Shown: in pieces, positions 49,456 to 60,741 of the stretch
Position numbering within the stretch: position 1 is the stretch's first letter
How the letters are laid out: every line of letters begins with the position of its first letter
Assembly: GCA_038373865.1 (NCBI GenBank)
Contig: JAXGGA010002380.1
Location: 1-64,000, forward strand
Direction: 5' to 3'
DNA length: 64,000 nt
Source of the DNA: Uloborus plumipes
Taxonomy: Eukaryota; Arthropoda; Arachnida; Araneae; Uloboridae
Position numbers and translations under genes: made by a program
Notes under the pieces: model-generated
Seen by the model: only the letters and a program-made list of their open reading frames with translations
What the model was told of the DNA's origin: nothing
Databases searched by the model: none

Positions 49456-51890
49456 AAGTGGCAGCGAATTCTCACCGCCGCCAGAGAACACTACTTACCA
49501 ATCCATCTCTATTTCCTAAAGGAATCAATGTAAATGATACTGCATCGGTCATCTTTTTAAATGCTGCTATGGAAAGAAAATATATTTCTTTCAACTGGAT
49601 TTTGGTGTAAATCTTCGATTGATATTACGAATTAAATATGATTTTCATCCCACGAAAATGGGTGCCGTATTCTTTGAGAAATAGGTTTAATCGAATGCAC
49701 TTACCAACTTGCCAAATCTAACAGAATCTGTCATTTCTGTCAAAAAAGGAGGAGGTTCTCAATTCAAAGCGTATACTTTTTTTTTTGTTTGTTTGTTCGC
49801 ACATAACATCTGATCTACTGAACCGATTTGAACGATTTTTTTAATCGATAGGAGATGGTGTAACTTAGGTACCATGTACTCATATGGCGATATTTGTTCA
49901 CTAGAAAAAAAGTTATGATCGAAAAACTAACATTTCATGGTCATTTAAAACAATATGTTCTATTGTAAATCCGTAACTCAATGAGCGACCCGATGGTCAA
50001 GTGGTTATGCGCGTCAGGTTGAAGTTCCCGATGGAATGAGATCGAGTCCAGGTCTGCAAGGATTTTTTTGAACATCTGCATGTTTTTTCTTTTTGAATGA
50101 TTTAATGATTGCAATGTCCTTATGCAGGTGCATCCCCCCATGGGGATCTGCCCCATATTTTTTTATAGTACAAAATGACAGTTTTGGTCGGATCTTTGTC
50201 AAAATTGGCAATGGGGTCCTTCGATGCTGTAGAATTTTCTTATGGACGTTTGCGCCATTTTTAGGGGCTTTGAATCGATTGTGGCAATAAATGGTTTTTG
50301 ATTTGCGGCACTTGTATTATTTTTTCAAGAATTATATACACAATCAATTATGTTAATTTGTGTACTTTTATAAAATTCTGTATTTTATACCTTGCACTTA
50401 CGTCAAATTCAAGAAATCGATCTACTGAACCGATTTGGACGATTTTTTTTAATCGATAGAAGATGGTTAACGTTGGTACCATGTATTCATATGATGATAT
50501 TTGTTCACTAGAAAAAGAGTTATGATTGAAAAACTAAAATTTCATGTTATTTAAAACAATATGCGCTATCGTAAATCCTTATTGCAATGAGCGACCCGAT
50601 GGTCAAGTGGTTAAACGCGTCGGGTTGAAGTTCCTGATGGAATGAGATCGAGCACAGGTCTGAAAAAGATTTTTTTGAACAGCTGCATGGTTTTTTAACT
50701 ATATTTTGATTATTTTAAGTGCATTTACACTAAAAAGAATGAAATAAAATATATTTTTGGAAAAACAAAATAGAACCGACTTCAGTTGGAAATTGCTCTA
50801 AAAAGTAAAAAATAATTTTTTTCTTTGAACACCATCGAAACTACTTTTAAACATAAGTTTTGAAGTCGGCGCAAAAACAATGTATAGATTCATACGCAAC
50901 TACAATTCAACTATAAATATAACTTTTAATGGATTCATTGCATTGATTACCACACATTCGTGTAATGGTACAAATATTCTGCTTTTAATTTTCAATGGTT
51001 TCTCTGAAAAAATGTTGGCAAAACATAGTTAAATATCATTTTACCTATCGTTTTTGCGCCGACTTCAAAACTTATGTTTAAAAGTAGTTTCGATGGTATT
51101 CAAAGAAAAAATATTATTTTTTTACTTTTTAGAGCAATTTCCAACTGAAGTCGGTTCTATTTTTTTTCCAAAAATATTTTTGAAGACTGCTGTTGGAAGG
51201 AATATTTTTTTTTCAATTGGAATTTGGTGTAAACCATCGATTAACATTATGAACTAAATATGACTTTGATCCCACTGAAATTTCGCCGTATTTTTTTAAG
51301 AAAGATGTTTAATCGATCGCATGTAACAACTTGCCAAATCTGGCATATATGCGACTGTATGAGACATTTTCTTTGCATTGTACGATATTATTTTTGCTGA
51401 GAATCAGTTCTCTAAATTGTTGATAAATTAAGCATGTGGCAAAAAATTAATTATGTCAGTACTTAATTTTGTTATTAATTAAATATATTTAGTAGACAAA
51501 ATAATTATTAGTTAAAGCATATTTAGTTCAGAATGTTAATCGATGGTTTACACCAAATTCCAATTGAAAAAAAAAAAATCTTGCCAACAGCAGTCTTTAA
51601 AAAATGACAGATTCGGTCAGGTTTGGCAAGTTGGTAAATGCATTCGATTAAACCTATTTCTAAAAAATTACGGCTCCCATTTTCGTTTCGTGGGATGAAA
51701 ATCATATTTAATTCATAACGTCAATTGAAGATTTACACCAAAATCCAGTTGAACAAAAAAAATATTTTCTTTCCCATTGCAGCATTTAAAAAGATGACAG
51801 ATGCAGTATCATTTACATTGATTCCTTTAGGAAATAGGGATTGATTGGTAAGTAGTGTCCTCCTGCGGCGGTGAGAATTCGTTGCCACTT
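49456..51890. mobile_element. 2.4-kb nested inverted-repeat structure
   Basis: The outer arms (about 49456-49755 and 51590-51890) are inverse copies beginning AGTGGCAGCGAATTCTCACC. An inner pair (about 50740-50880 and 51050-51180) and a third pair (51180-51340 and 51523-51690) are also inverse. A direct duplication about 607 bases apart (49800-50060 and 50410-50660) lies inside. It may be a fold-back transposon or stacked insertions of one. Confidence 0.78.
49983..50655 (+). repeat. two tRNA-like SINE heads
   Basis: GAGCGACCCGATGGTCAAGT at 49983 and 50589. TGGTCAAGTGG fits an A box, and GATCGAGTCC (first copy) fits a B box. They are parts of a larger direct duplication, not tRNA genes. Confidence 0.5.
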
Positions 51891-52081
51891 TTAGATAGCA
51901 GAGATTTAGCTCCTCACCTCAAATCTTCTTGAGCTCTCTACTATAGCTTCAAAAGAAGCCATCATACATGAAAAGGTTCCGAATGATATTTTTGATACAA
52001 ATACTTGAAACAAAGCTAACTTTTATTTTACAATCAATCACTGTGTTTTTGCCAGACGGGTAATATTTTCTCTGTTTTCAG

Positions 52082-52227
52082 ATTCACCGGCAATGACATC
52101 GAGTGCGTCAACATGGCTTCTTTCAATTACCTGGGAATGGCAGAGAACAAGGGAAAGTGCGCAGATGCCGTGGAGAGAAACCTGCGCGAAAATGGTGTGG
52201 GCATCTGCAGCACGCGGCACGAGCTAG
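52082..52227 (+). CDS. SPTLC2: SPTLC2 coding exon 4
   Basis: Acceptor ctgttttcag, 146 bases, donor gttagt. It encodes FTGNDIECVNMASFNYLGMA, then the GICSTRHEL block, about residues 123-170, with one base of codon 171 left over. The FNYLGMA and CSTR blocks mark the beginning of the alpha-oxoamine synthase domain (aminotransferase class I/II fold). Frame and phase continue exactly from exon 3. The donor is followed by only 1.0 kb of intron, most of it a family-A repeat. Confidence 0.95.
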
Positions 52228-52360
52228 GTTAGTTTTGAAAATTGCACATTTGCCTTTTCTTGGATCCATGATGCGTTGAGCCACTTTTCATTCTTTTTTC
52301 GCCTTTTTTTTTACTTTAATGGTAAAGTATGCTAAACAATCTGGTATGGACCCCACACTG

Positions 52361-53122
52361 CTTCCTTTTACGTATGAATTTCTTAGTAGATGCCTTAAGT
52401 GTTAAAATAGTGCTTGGAGCGAGCACGATAACAATTCAAACATTTACACCCCAAGTTTGCCACGAAACAATGTAAAAAAATGTTTTACAATGATTTATTT
52501 TCTAAATATCGCTGATTTTCAAATCATAAATTGGATTTTTCGCAAATTATCGCCAATAGCGCCAAATTGAACTAAAATTTTTTTCGCCAAATTTGTCGCC
52601 AACTTGGCGATATATCGCCAAGGCGTCAAGCACTTGGCGACCAAAAGCTTGGCGATATATCGCCTATTGGTCCGCGGCAACTCATATCACTTGTCTGCAT
52701 CGAAATTAACACTGATTTACCCCAAAAAAAGAGGTAAAACACCCCCTGGGAAACATTCGAATGCAACCACCAGAGGAGGTGCACAACTAGACACCCCTCA
52801 TGGCCTACATACCAAACGAGAAGCTTCTACAGCATATAGTTTTTGAATTATGCTACATACATACGCACATACATACATGCGTATATACAGACGTCAAGAG
52901 AAAACTCGTCGTCATTAACTCGGGGTTGTTGAAAATGATTTTTCAGCTGGTTATATGTTGGTAGGTACATACGCACGTGCTGACAGGTCGAAAAAACGAC
53001 TCAACATTCATTCGGGGATGAGTAAAATCAAAATTTAGACCCAAATTTGAGTTTTTTTTTTTTTTTTTTTTCTTTTTTTTTTTTCGCTATCACAATACTC
53101 CCTTTACTACGTAAAAGGAAGT
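52361..53122 (-). repeat. family A element, copy 5, filling intron 4
   Basis: Reverse copy from CTGGTATGGACCCCACACTG to ACGTAAAAGGAAGT. It makes up about three quarters of the 1.0-kb SPTLC2 intron 4. Confidence 0.9.
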
Positions 53123-53247
53123 AAAAAGGAAAGGTCCGAAGTTGAAACATTACAGTTCGTATTCCTTTTATTGAAACCCTATATCCCTTATGTACCTATT
53201 TGTGCACAGCCTTTGCCAATCCCCAGTGTCATAACCTCCGATTCCAG

Positions 53248-53466
53248 GCACCCTGCAGATTCACCAAGAGCTAGAGAAGCTCACTGCCGAGTTCCTGGGC
53301 GTGGAGGACAGCATCATCGTGGGCATGGGTTTCGCCACCAACACCACCTCCATCCCGTCCATCATCTCGAGGGGGAGCCTGATCCTGAGCGACAAACTGA
53401 ACCACGCCTCCATCGCCTTCGGCTGCCGCTTATCCGGAGCCAAAGTCACTGTCTTCAAACACAACG
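53248..53466 (+). CDS. SPTLC2: SPTLC2 coding exon 5 (PLP-domain start)
   Basis: Acceptor gattccag, 219 bases, donor gtgagt, entering in phase 1 and leaving in phase 1. It encodes about residues 171-243. It contains the GMGFATN block and the LILSDKLNHASIAFGCRLSG block, both hallmarks of PLP-dependent serine palmitoyltransferases (the D-x-x-N-H-A-S motif lies by the cofactor). It ends TVFKHN, where the family continues toward the catalytic lysine. That downstream exon was not found by 64000, so intron 5 exceeds 10.5 kb. The exon is GC-richer than its surroundings, as expected for coding sequence. Confidence 0.96.
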
Positions 53467-53518
53467 GTGAGTTTGAAACATCCAGTTTTTCGAATTTTGC
53501 CCGAAATAATTACATATA

Positions 53519-54084
53519 CAGGGTGTCCACTCCTATCGTGGACCTATAGCTAATTTCTTAACCGTTAGAGATAAGCATATAGTTCATTTGGGAAAAAATC
53601 TCTAAATTACGAAAGGAATTTTGGGTCTATTCAATGTTTTTCAAAAAATCAAATTTTGAAAGAGTTATGAAATTTAGATTTTTGAACAGCCCCCCAGTCC
53701 TATCAATCATATTTAGTAAAACATTCTTGACACTGTAACGTTTAAAACTAAAAAAAAAAATCACTTTTACCACAAAAATTGACCGATTTATGACGTTTTG
53801 AAAAATCAAGATTTTGCATTATTTCATGACGTCATCGCTGGAGCCATCTCTCGATGTGTCAAACGTTACAGTGTCAAGAATGTTTTACTAAATAAGATTG
53901 ATAGGACTGGGGGCTGTATAAAAATCTATATTGCGTAACTCTTTCAAAATTCGATTTTTTGAAAAACATTGAGTACACCCAAAATTCCTTTCGTAATTTA
54001 GAGATTTTTTCCTAAATGAACTATATGCTTATCTCTAACGGTTTAGAAATTAGCTATTGGTCCACGATAGGAGTGGACACCCTG
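53519..54084. mobile_element. fold-back MITE (family C, copy 3)
   Basis: A 566-bp version beginning only 52 bases after SPTLC2 exon 5. It is shortened by loss of part of the right arm next to the centre (CGATGTGTCAAACGTTACAG). Confidence 0.9.
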
Positions 54085-54294
54085 TGTATTCACCCAAAAT
54101 TGTTTTTTATGTGTGAGCGCCAAACTTTCCCAATAATTTGTCCAATTTCATAAGTAAGGAATTTTAAAGATGTTATTTTTCGCCGAAAGCTAGTTTGAGT
54201 TTTTTTATTAGTTTCACATGTGGGTTTGTTTGTTTGTATGTAACTCTGTATAAAAGATAAAATTCACGGTTTAACAAATATAAAAGTAATATAT

Positions 54295-55430
54295 GGGTGA
54301 TTCTACAAAAATGGGCAAATTTGTGTTCCATACTGATTGCCCTTTTTGTTTTTAATTTAATAAAAAAACTATTTTGGGAATATTTTTATGCGTCTTTTGT
54401 TCTATAATTTTCGTTATCAACAATGTCAATATTTAATTATTATTCATTTTTAAAAAAGGATATTCGATTGAAATGTCATCCACATACCCTGTCCCATAGG
54501 TGCCATTTTCACAATCAATGGAATATAGATTTTAAAAAAATAAGTGATTTTTTTTTCAAGAGTTTTTTATTTATAAATATGAATGTGTGCAAGATGTAAA
54601 TCACAAAAAAAGCAAAATAATATGAAAATAATATCTCTAAAAGTTAATCTAAACTTTGTCCCATCGATTATCAGTCATCCACATGTCTAAAAAGTATAGA
54701 TATTTTTCTCTGAAATGTTTTATTTCAAAATCTGGCAACACATCTTAAAATAAAGCATGGAACTTTGTTATTCCTGGCTGAGGATTAATTTTGCTGTTCT
54801 GCAATTACTTTTTGATAAAAAGCAAGCTAAACTCAACTTTCAAGGCAAGTGTTTTTTTATCTTTGTCATTAACATGCCCCACAGAAAGCATGTAAAATGT
54901 ACAATGTAAATAAATTTTGATAATGAATAATCCTAAGGCTTACATTTGTGGGTTCTAATTCGAAGTGAAGCCGAAAAATATTCAGATATTACTTTTGGAG
55001 AACACAATTACTTGTGATTTGTCATTCACATGCCCTTTTTCTATTGTCATTCACATGCCCCAATATAAGACACGTGGATGAATCAAAAGCCAAACTATGA
55101 CAATACAATGTTTAAAAATGATGTCTAACCGTTTACTGGTTAAAAAATTTCATTAATATACCTATTGTGTTTGTGTTATTCACATACTTACTGTGTTATA
55201 TTCACATACACATTGTGTCATCCACATGTCCTTTTTATCATTCACATATGCCTTCAAAAAAATAAAAATCCAAAAATGTAATAAAATACAAACATTTAAG
55301 CTCTGCTAATATTCTATTTTAATTATGTAACTTATCAAGTGCTTTGCTGATTTTTTTCAGATTTTTAAATTTAAATTATTTTTTTTGAAATATACATGTT
55401 AGAAATATTCCCATTTTTGTAGAATCACCC
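54295..55430. mobile_element. motif-array element M3 (1136 bp)
   Basis: Perfect 21-bp inverse ends starting GGGTGATTCTACAAAAATGG, flanked by TAT on both sides. GTCATTCACATGCCCC or a variant occurs about eight or nine times (54475, 54674, 54866, 55021, 55045, 55185, 55200, 55219, 55240). No ORF. Confidence 0.83.
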
Positions 55431-55492
55431 TATATTATGCTATTATTAATACTAAAGGCTAAACTATGTTACATCTTGATGTATTATAAACG

Positions 55493-56467
55493 CAGTACCT
55501 GAGGACCGAGCCCGCTCGGTAGAAAAAAAAGAGGTTTGTAAACTCGTGTCTTTTCTAAAGTGCGAAGTACTTATTTAAATAAACTTGAAAAGCATTTTTA
55601 AGCCTTTGGTTGCAATTACGCATTTAAAACAGCCGTAATTTGTTTTAGAAAACACAACCTTATTTAATCCATGCTCACCATAGAATCACACCCAATTTCA
55701 TTTCATTTGGCGCCGAAAGCGTGGGAGGGGTTGATGAGAATGGATGCAGAGTCCCTATTTTCCGGTACGCATTTGGCTCGAGTTGGTTTTGACTTTCACT
55801 TCACTTCACACTCCAGGATTCCCCCCACAACTCGTGGTTTAACCGAGATGGAGCCCTGAAGAGCGCTCTGTTCGTTTTTGTTCCAGGCCTAAAGGCCGAG
55901 CAAACCCTTGGCCCAGCATCCCCCAGAGGTATCGTTTCACTTGGAGGATTTTGTGACCACGAACATTTTTAACGTCCCCCAGCCACCATTAAGGAAGCCG
56001 GTAGATCTTTGATCGGCTCGGCTCCCTCTATATGATCGGCCCGGGACCCCCGGTTACGAGTCTGACGACTTACCGATCGAACTACCGCGGCCCACACCAA
56101 ATTTTAACTTTGTTTTGATTGATCTCTTTTAAATTTCAAAAACAATAACAATTCTAACGTGTTGCCAAAACTCGTTTGCAAAATATCATAAAAATTTAAA
56201 TTTACGCTGATGTAATTAAATATGAAATCCAATTGTTATAATAAAACGTGGTTGCTATGAAACAGTAACAATAAGAGTAATCATAAAGAAAATGGCGAAA
56301 GAAAACCTCGTAAAACTTTCCATGAAGGCACAAAAAACGGATTTTTTTTGTGAAAACTCTCGTTTTTACAGAAAAAACGCCGATGTAGACGAACTCAAAA
56401 ACCAAAACTTTATCTAAATACAAAATTTTATCAAAAACGTTAGAGCCACTTTCGAGATCCGATATAT

Positions 56468-56515
<48 letters not shown>

Positions 56516-57152
56516 AGAATTGCTCGTTTAACGATAGTACCAGGGGACCGAGCCCGCTCTGTTAAAAAAAAAAGAGGTTTGTAAACTCGTGTTTTTTTTC
56601 TAAAATGCGAAGTACTTATTTCGATAAACTTGAAAAGCATTTTTAAGCCTTTGGTTGCAATTATGCTTTTAAAACAGCCGTAATTTGTTTTAAAAAACAC
56701 AACCTTATTTAATCCATGCTCACCGTAAAATCACACCCAATTTCATTTCATTTAGCGCCTAAAGCGTGGGAGGGGTTGATGAGAATGGATGCAGAGTCCC
56801 TGTTCTCCAGTACGCATTTGGTTCCAGTTGGTTTTGACTTTCACTTGACTTCACACTCCAAGGTCCCCCCCGTACATACCACAACTCGTAGTTTAATCGG
56901 GATGGGGCCTTGAAGAGCGCTCTGTTCATTTTTGAACCAGGCCCAAGGGCCGAGCAAACCCTTGGCCCAGCATCCCCCAGAGGTATCGTATTACTTGGAG
57001 GATTTTATGACCACGAACATTTTTAACGTCCCCCAGCCACCATTAATGAAGACGGTGGATCTTTAATCGGCAGGGCTTCCTCTATATGATCGGAACGGGA
57101 CCCTCCGGTTACGAGTCCGACGACTTACCGATCAGACTACCGCGGCCCACAC
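55493..57152 (-). repeat. ~600-bp block duplicated in tandem, each with a SINE
   Basis: Block 1 (55493-56096) and block 2 (56536-57152) share a GAGCCCGCTC start, a common ~300-bp body and a minus-strand SINE at the end (55806-56092 and 56852-57148). They are about 1.04 kb apart and separated by AT-rich sequence that includes an AT microsatellite (56467-56512). They diverge by point changes, so this is an old local duplication. Confidence 0.82.
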
Positions 57153-57153
57153 C

Positions 57154-60100
57154 GAAACCCACGCAACTAGGAAGCCTTGCGTCTACATATTTTCGTCATT
57201 AAGTCGATTGATACAAATGCAATTGTAGAATTCGCAGCATTAAGCATTTCATATGTATCCGTAATTTTTATTCTAAAATCTTAATTTTTCAGTTATTTTA
57301 TTTTATTTTATTTATTTATTTATTTTTTTTTTTTTTGCATTTTTATAATTTGTAGTGTAGAAGTGTTTAAAAAACCAAAACATTAAAAGCATAGAATAAC
57401 TAGATTCAAAAGGAATGGAATTCAATTCTGATCAATTTTTGTGCGTATAGTCTACAACATCCGACTATTTTTGCCATGACTACTTAAATTTACTAATTAA
57501 TAAGCAATTATATTTCCAGTTATTATATTTTATCTTGAGTTTGTGTGTCGATAGCACTTCTAAATTGGCAAAAAATTAATTCACACATTTCAATGTAATA
57601 AATATTAACCTACAAACTTCGTGAAATGTAGAGACCACAACAATCAAATACTGTGAAATAATTTTCCATACATGTTAAAAACACTTTTCCGTTTCATTTT
57701 AAATTAAAAAATTGCAACAAAAAAAATCACAAAATATAAATAAACTTTTTACTTACATAAGAGCTTCCAAACAGAAGAAATAATTCAACAGAGATATAAC
57801 TCAATCGTCGTCTCTAAAATAATGCAAATAAAAAAATTGTTATCATTTAGCGAAATATTCAGCGTATCTTACAGCAGGAAAAACGAACACTCCTTAGCAT
57901 TTAAAAGAACTATTTATACTGGAGGACCATAAAATCAATCCAAGTGGCAGAAATAATGTACAACATAAAACACTAATAATACATTTTTCAGGGCTTGTCA
58001 TTGTTTTGAAAAGAGCGCCAACTTTAAAATTGATATAAAATCCACCTTTTTAATCAAGCATTAAATCAATTCCAAAGTTTAATCTCGTATTTAAACTCAA
58101 CCCGTCCCTCCAAGAAAAAAAATATAAACGATGATGATATATGCTCGGTCTCACTCTTGAACAAGCCTCAGAAGTCTTTCGCGCATGTCTGGTTACGTCA
58201 CCAATAGTCGATCTTTGATCCACAAAGCGCGGAAATTTGAATGTGGCTTACCGGTAAACGAGTTGCTTGTTGCTCGCAATGTGTTGTTTCGTAACCGGTT
58301 GTTTGGAGTTGGTTATAAGTTATATCGGATGAATATTTTGTTTATATAATGTTGAATTTGAATACCGGGATGCAGAGGAAACTACAAAAAGGATGGAATT
58401 GCTGTACGTGTTTTCGGTTTCCCAAAAGATCAAGAAATTATTCAGGTTTGTGAGCGACTTTCAGCAAAGTGATTTTCGAACAACCTCTTCAGCATACGAC
58501 GAAAAAACTGGGCGCCTTATTGAAGCGATTTTGAAATATCTCAAGTAAATTCTCAGATTATTTATGAACTTCTTAATTACAGAAAGAATTTGCAAGGGGT
58601 GTTTTTGAAGATATATCAGTGTCTATTAACTGATTAGGTTTCATTTCTAATATGTTTGTCTCTAATCTGTTATTTCAGCATATTGCTTTGAAAAAGTGCA
58701 ACAAGTAATTTGCAATATTTTACTTTTTTTAGTGCATGTATTTAAATGAATTTCCTTGGATGTCAATAAACATTTCAAAATTTTCTGCTATCAAAAGTAA
58801 CGTGACGTACTATTTATATTCAATTATTTAAATAAGTTTTCCAAGCAGGCTTTTAAAAGCACTAATCTTCTATTTTAAGTTTCGATTAAATTTTTTTCAC
58901 ATGCTATTGTGTGATATTCATTTTTATCTAAAAACGTTCCTTAACTGTCAAATCAATGTATTGGTTTATTATTTTTTAAGTGCAGCATTTTTAGTTGCAA
59001 ACTCAATTTATTGAAAAGAATTGGGCAGAGTATTTTTTATCCCCATACCCCTTGGATAATCCCAATTTAAGAAAATTGGTTTCAGTGTTGTAGCAAAGAA
59101 AAGAAACTTAAGCGACTTAGCATTCAAAAGATGTTTCTGGTCGATGAAACAATATATCTCTGAATTGAACACAGATATTTAATATTTTTGTTTATTAAAT
59201 TAATCTCATGTATCATATATCTATTCTACTTCTTAATAAATTAAACACAAAAGTATCGTTTATTCTTGCTAATAATAGATTATATTACTTGTTTTAAATA
59301 TAAGCTGATATCAAGATCTTATCAGCTCCCATCTTTTATACTATATTATCCATAAAATTTGAGGTCTCTATAATGGAAGTATTCTGTAGAATTTGGGTAT
59401 GTTCTTTGTATGATCACTCGCAGGCTTCACAAATCATTGCTTTGTATTTTTATTTATAAGAACAATTTATCAGTACACTGTGAATAATGTACAGTTCGTC
59501 ATTGTTTGAATATAATTTTACTTTTTTATCTCACCGAAGCACTACTGTAATTGAGGGAGGGGTCAGTTCCTGATTTATTATGTTATTTTATTATTTTTTC
59601 ACCGTAAAAATAATGTTAATGTAATGTGAATTGGTTTCAAACCGCCTTTTCTTCAACTGCAACACCAAACATTTCTTGCTAACTACAGCACTGCAGGTCA
59701 ATGCATTAAAATTAAAAAAAAAGGGGGGCTTAGAATTTGCTTTTTTACCTTAAATAAATGTTGTCTTTACTTTTTCTAAAATATCTAAACATAAATTGAT
59801 GTTGAATTAAATGTGTTCATACGTTCTGGGCTCACGAAAAATTACGTCTGAATAGTCAATGCACAGCGTGTTTTTAGTATATGCTCCGTTCTGGTTTGCC
59901 TAATTTATTCGTAAAATAAATTTCCTTTACTTGTTTAAATACTTTTTAAGGCCTAATGTTTTAATGCAATATACTGTAAATAAAATTCAAAGCGTTTTTT
60001 AAAATGTGATTAGTGTTTGAAATGTTTTCAAATGAAACATAGAACGTTGCTCATTTATTACTTGGTTAAGCAGCATTGAAAAATTAAAACTTGTTTACTA

Positions 60101-60741
60101 ATTTGTCATAAAGTAAAATACTATGAATAAAAACCAGTGTATTTTTTATTGTATGATTGTTTTTTTTTTCTTTTTTTTTCAAATGAAAAAGCAGAACCTT
60201 TAATGCAACTAAACTAATAGTAGACGAATTCTAGTGCAGTTCCGAATTTTTGTTGTTTACTTACTTATTTTGATGTAAAATACTTTTCAAAAGACTTGGT
60301 GTATTGTTGAGTGTATGAAAATTGTTTCTTTTTTATGTTTTCAAATAATGCAACCAAAATAACTATGACGAAGTCTAGCGCGCGCCTCCGAATATCATAG
60401 TGGATAGCTTCGAGTGGGTCGACGAACGGTGACGTCATTTCCAAGCTCCGAGGCCTCCTCCAATATCGCGTAGGTTACGCTTGAACACCAATAAAAAAGG
60501 AACGTTTGTGAATATTTTGAAACATTTTAAACCAAAATTTTTAGAAAAGTAGATAATTAAGCAAATAAATTTAAACAATACAATCTAATATCATGAAAGC
60601 TCTCTCCTCATAAATCTATCTCCCCCGAAAAGTATCCATCATGACTCGTACGGTGGATCTCAAGGAGGGGCGGGGGGTAATATCATTAAAGCAAAAAATA
60701 AAATCAAACACAATATTACTTTTGAAAAATTGTAGGGTAGG
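57154..60741. other. intron 5, mostly unassigned
   Basis: Long AT-rich stretch. Only the THAP-like remnant (58365) and a small GC-richer block at 60375-60480 stand out. The next SPTLC2 exon was not found here. Confidence 0.5.
58365..58445 (+). pseudogene. THAP-domain exon remnant
   Basis: The + frame reads PGCRGNYKKDGIAVRVFGFP then KDQEIIQ, directly followed by a gt (gtttgt, 58446). PGC-x-GNY and VFxFPKD are the signature start of THAP zinc-finger domains of P-element-type transposases and host THAP proteins. Two stops lie just upstream in frame and no continuation was found, so this is a short relic in SPTLC2 intron 5 or the edge of an unseen split gene. Confidence 0.5.
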
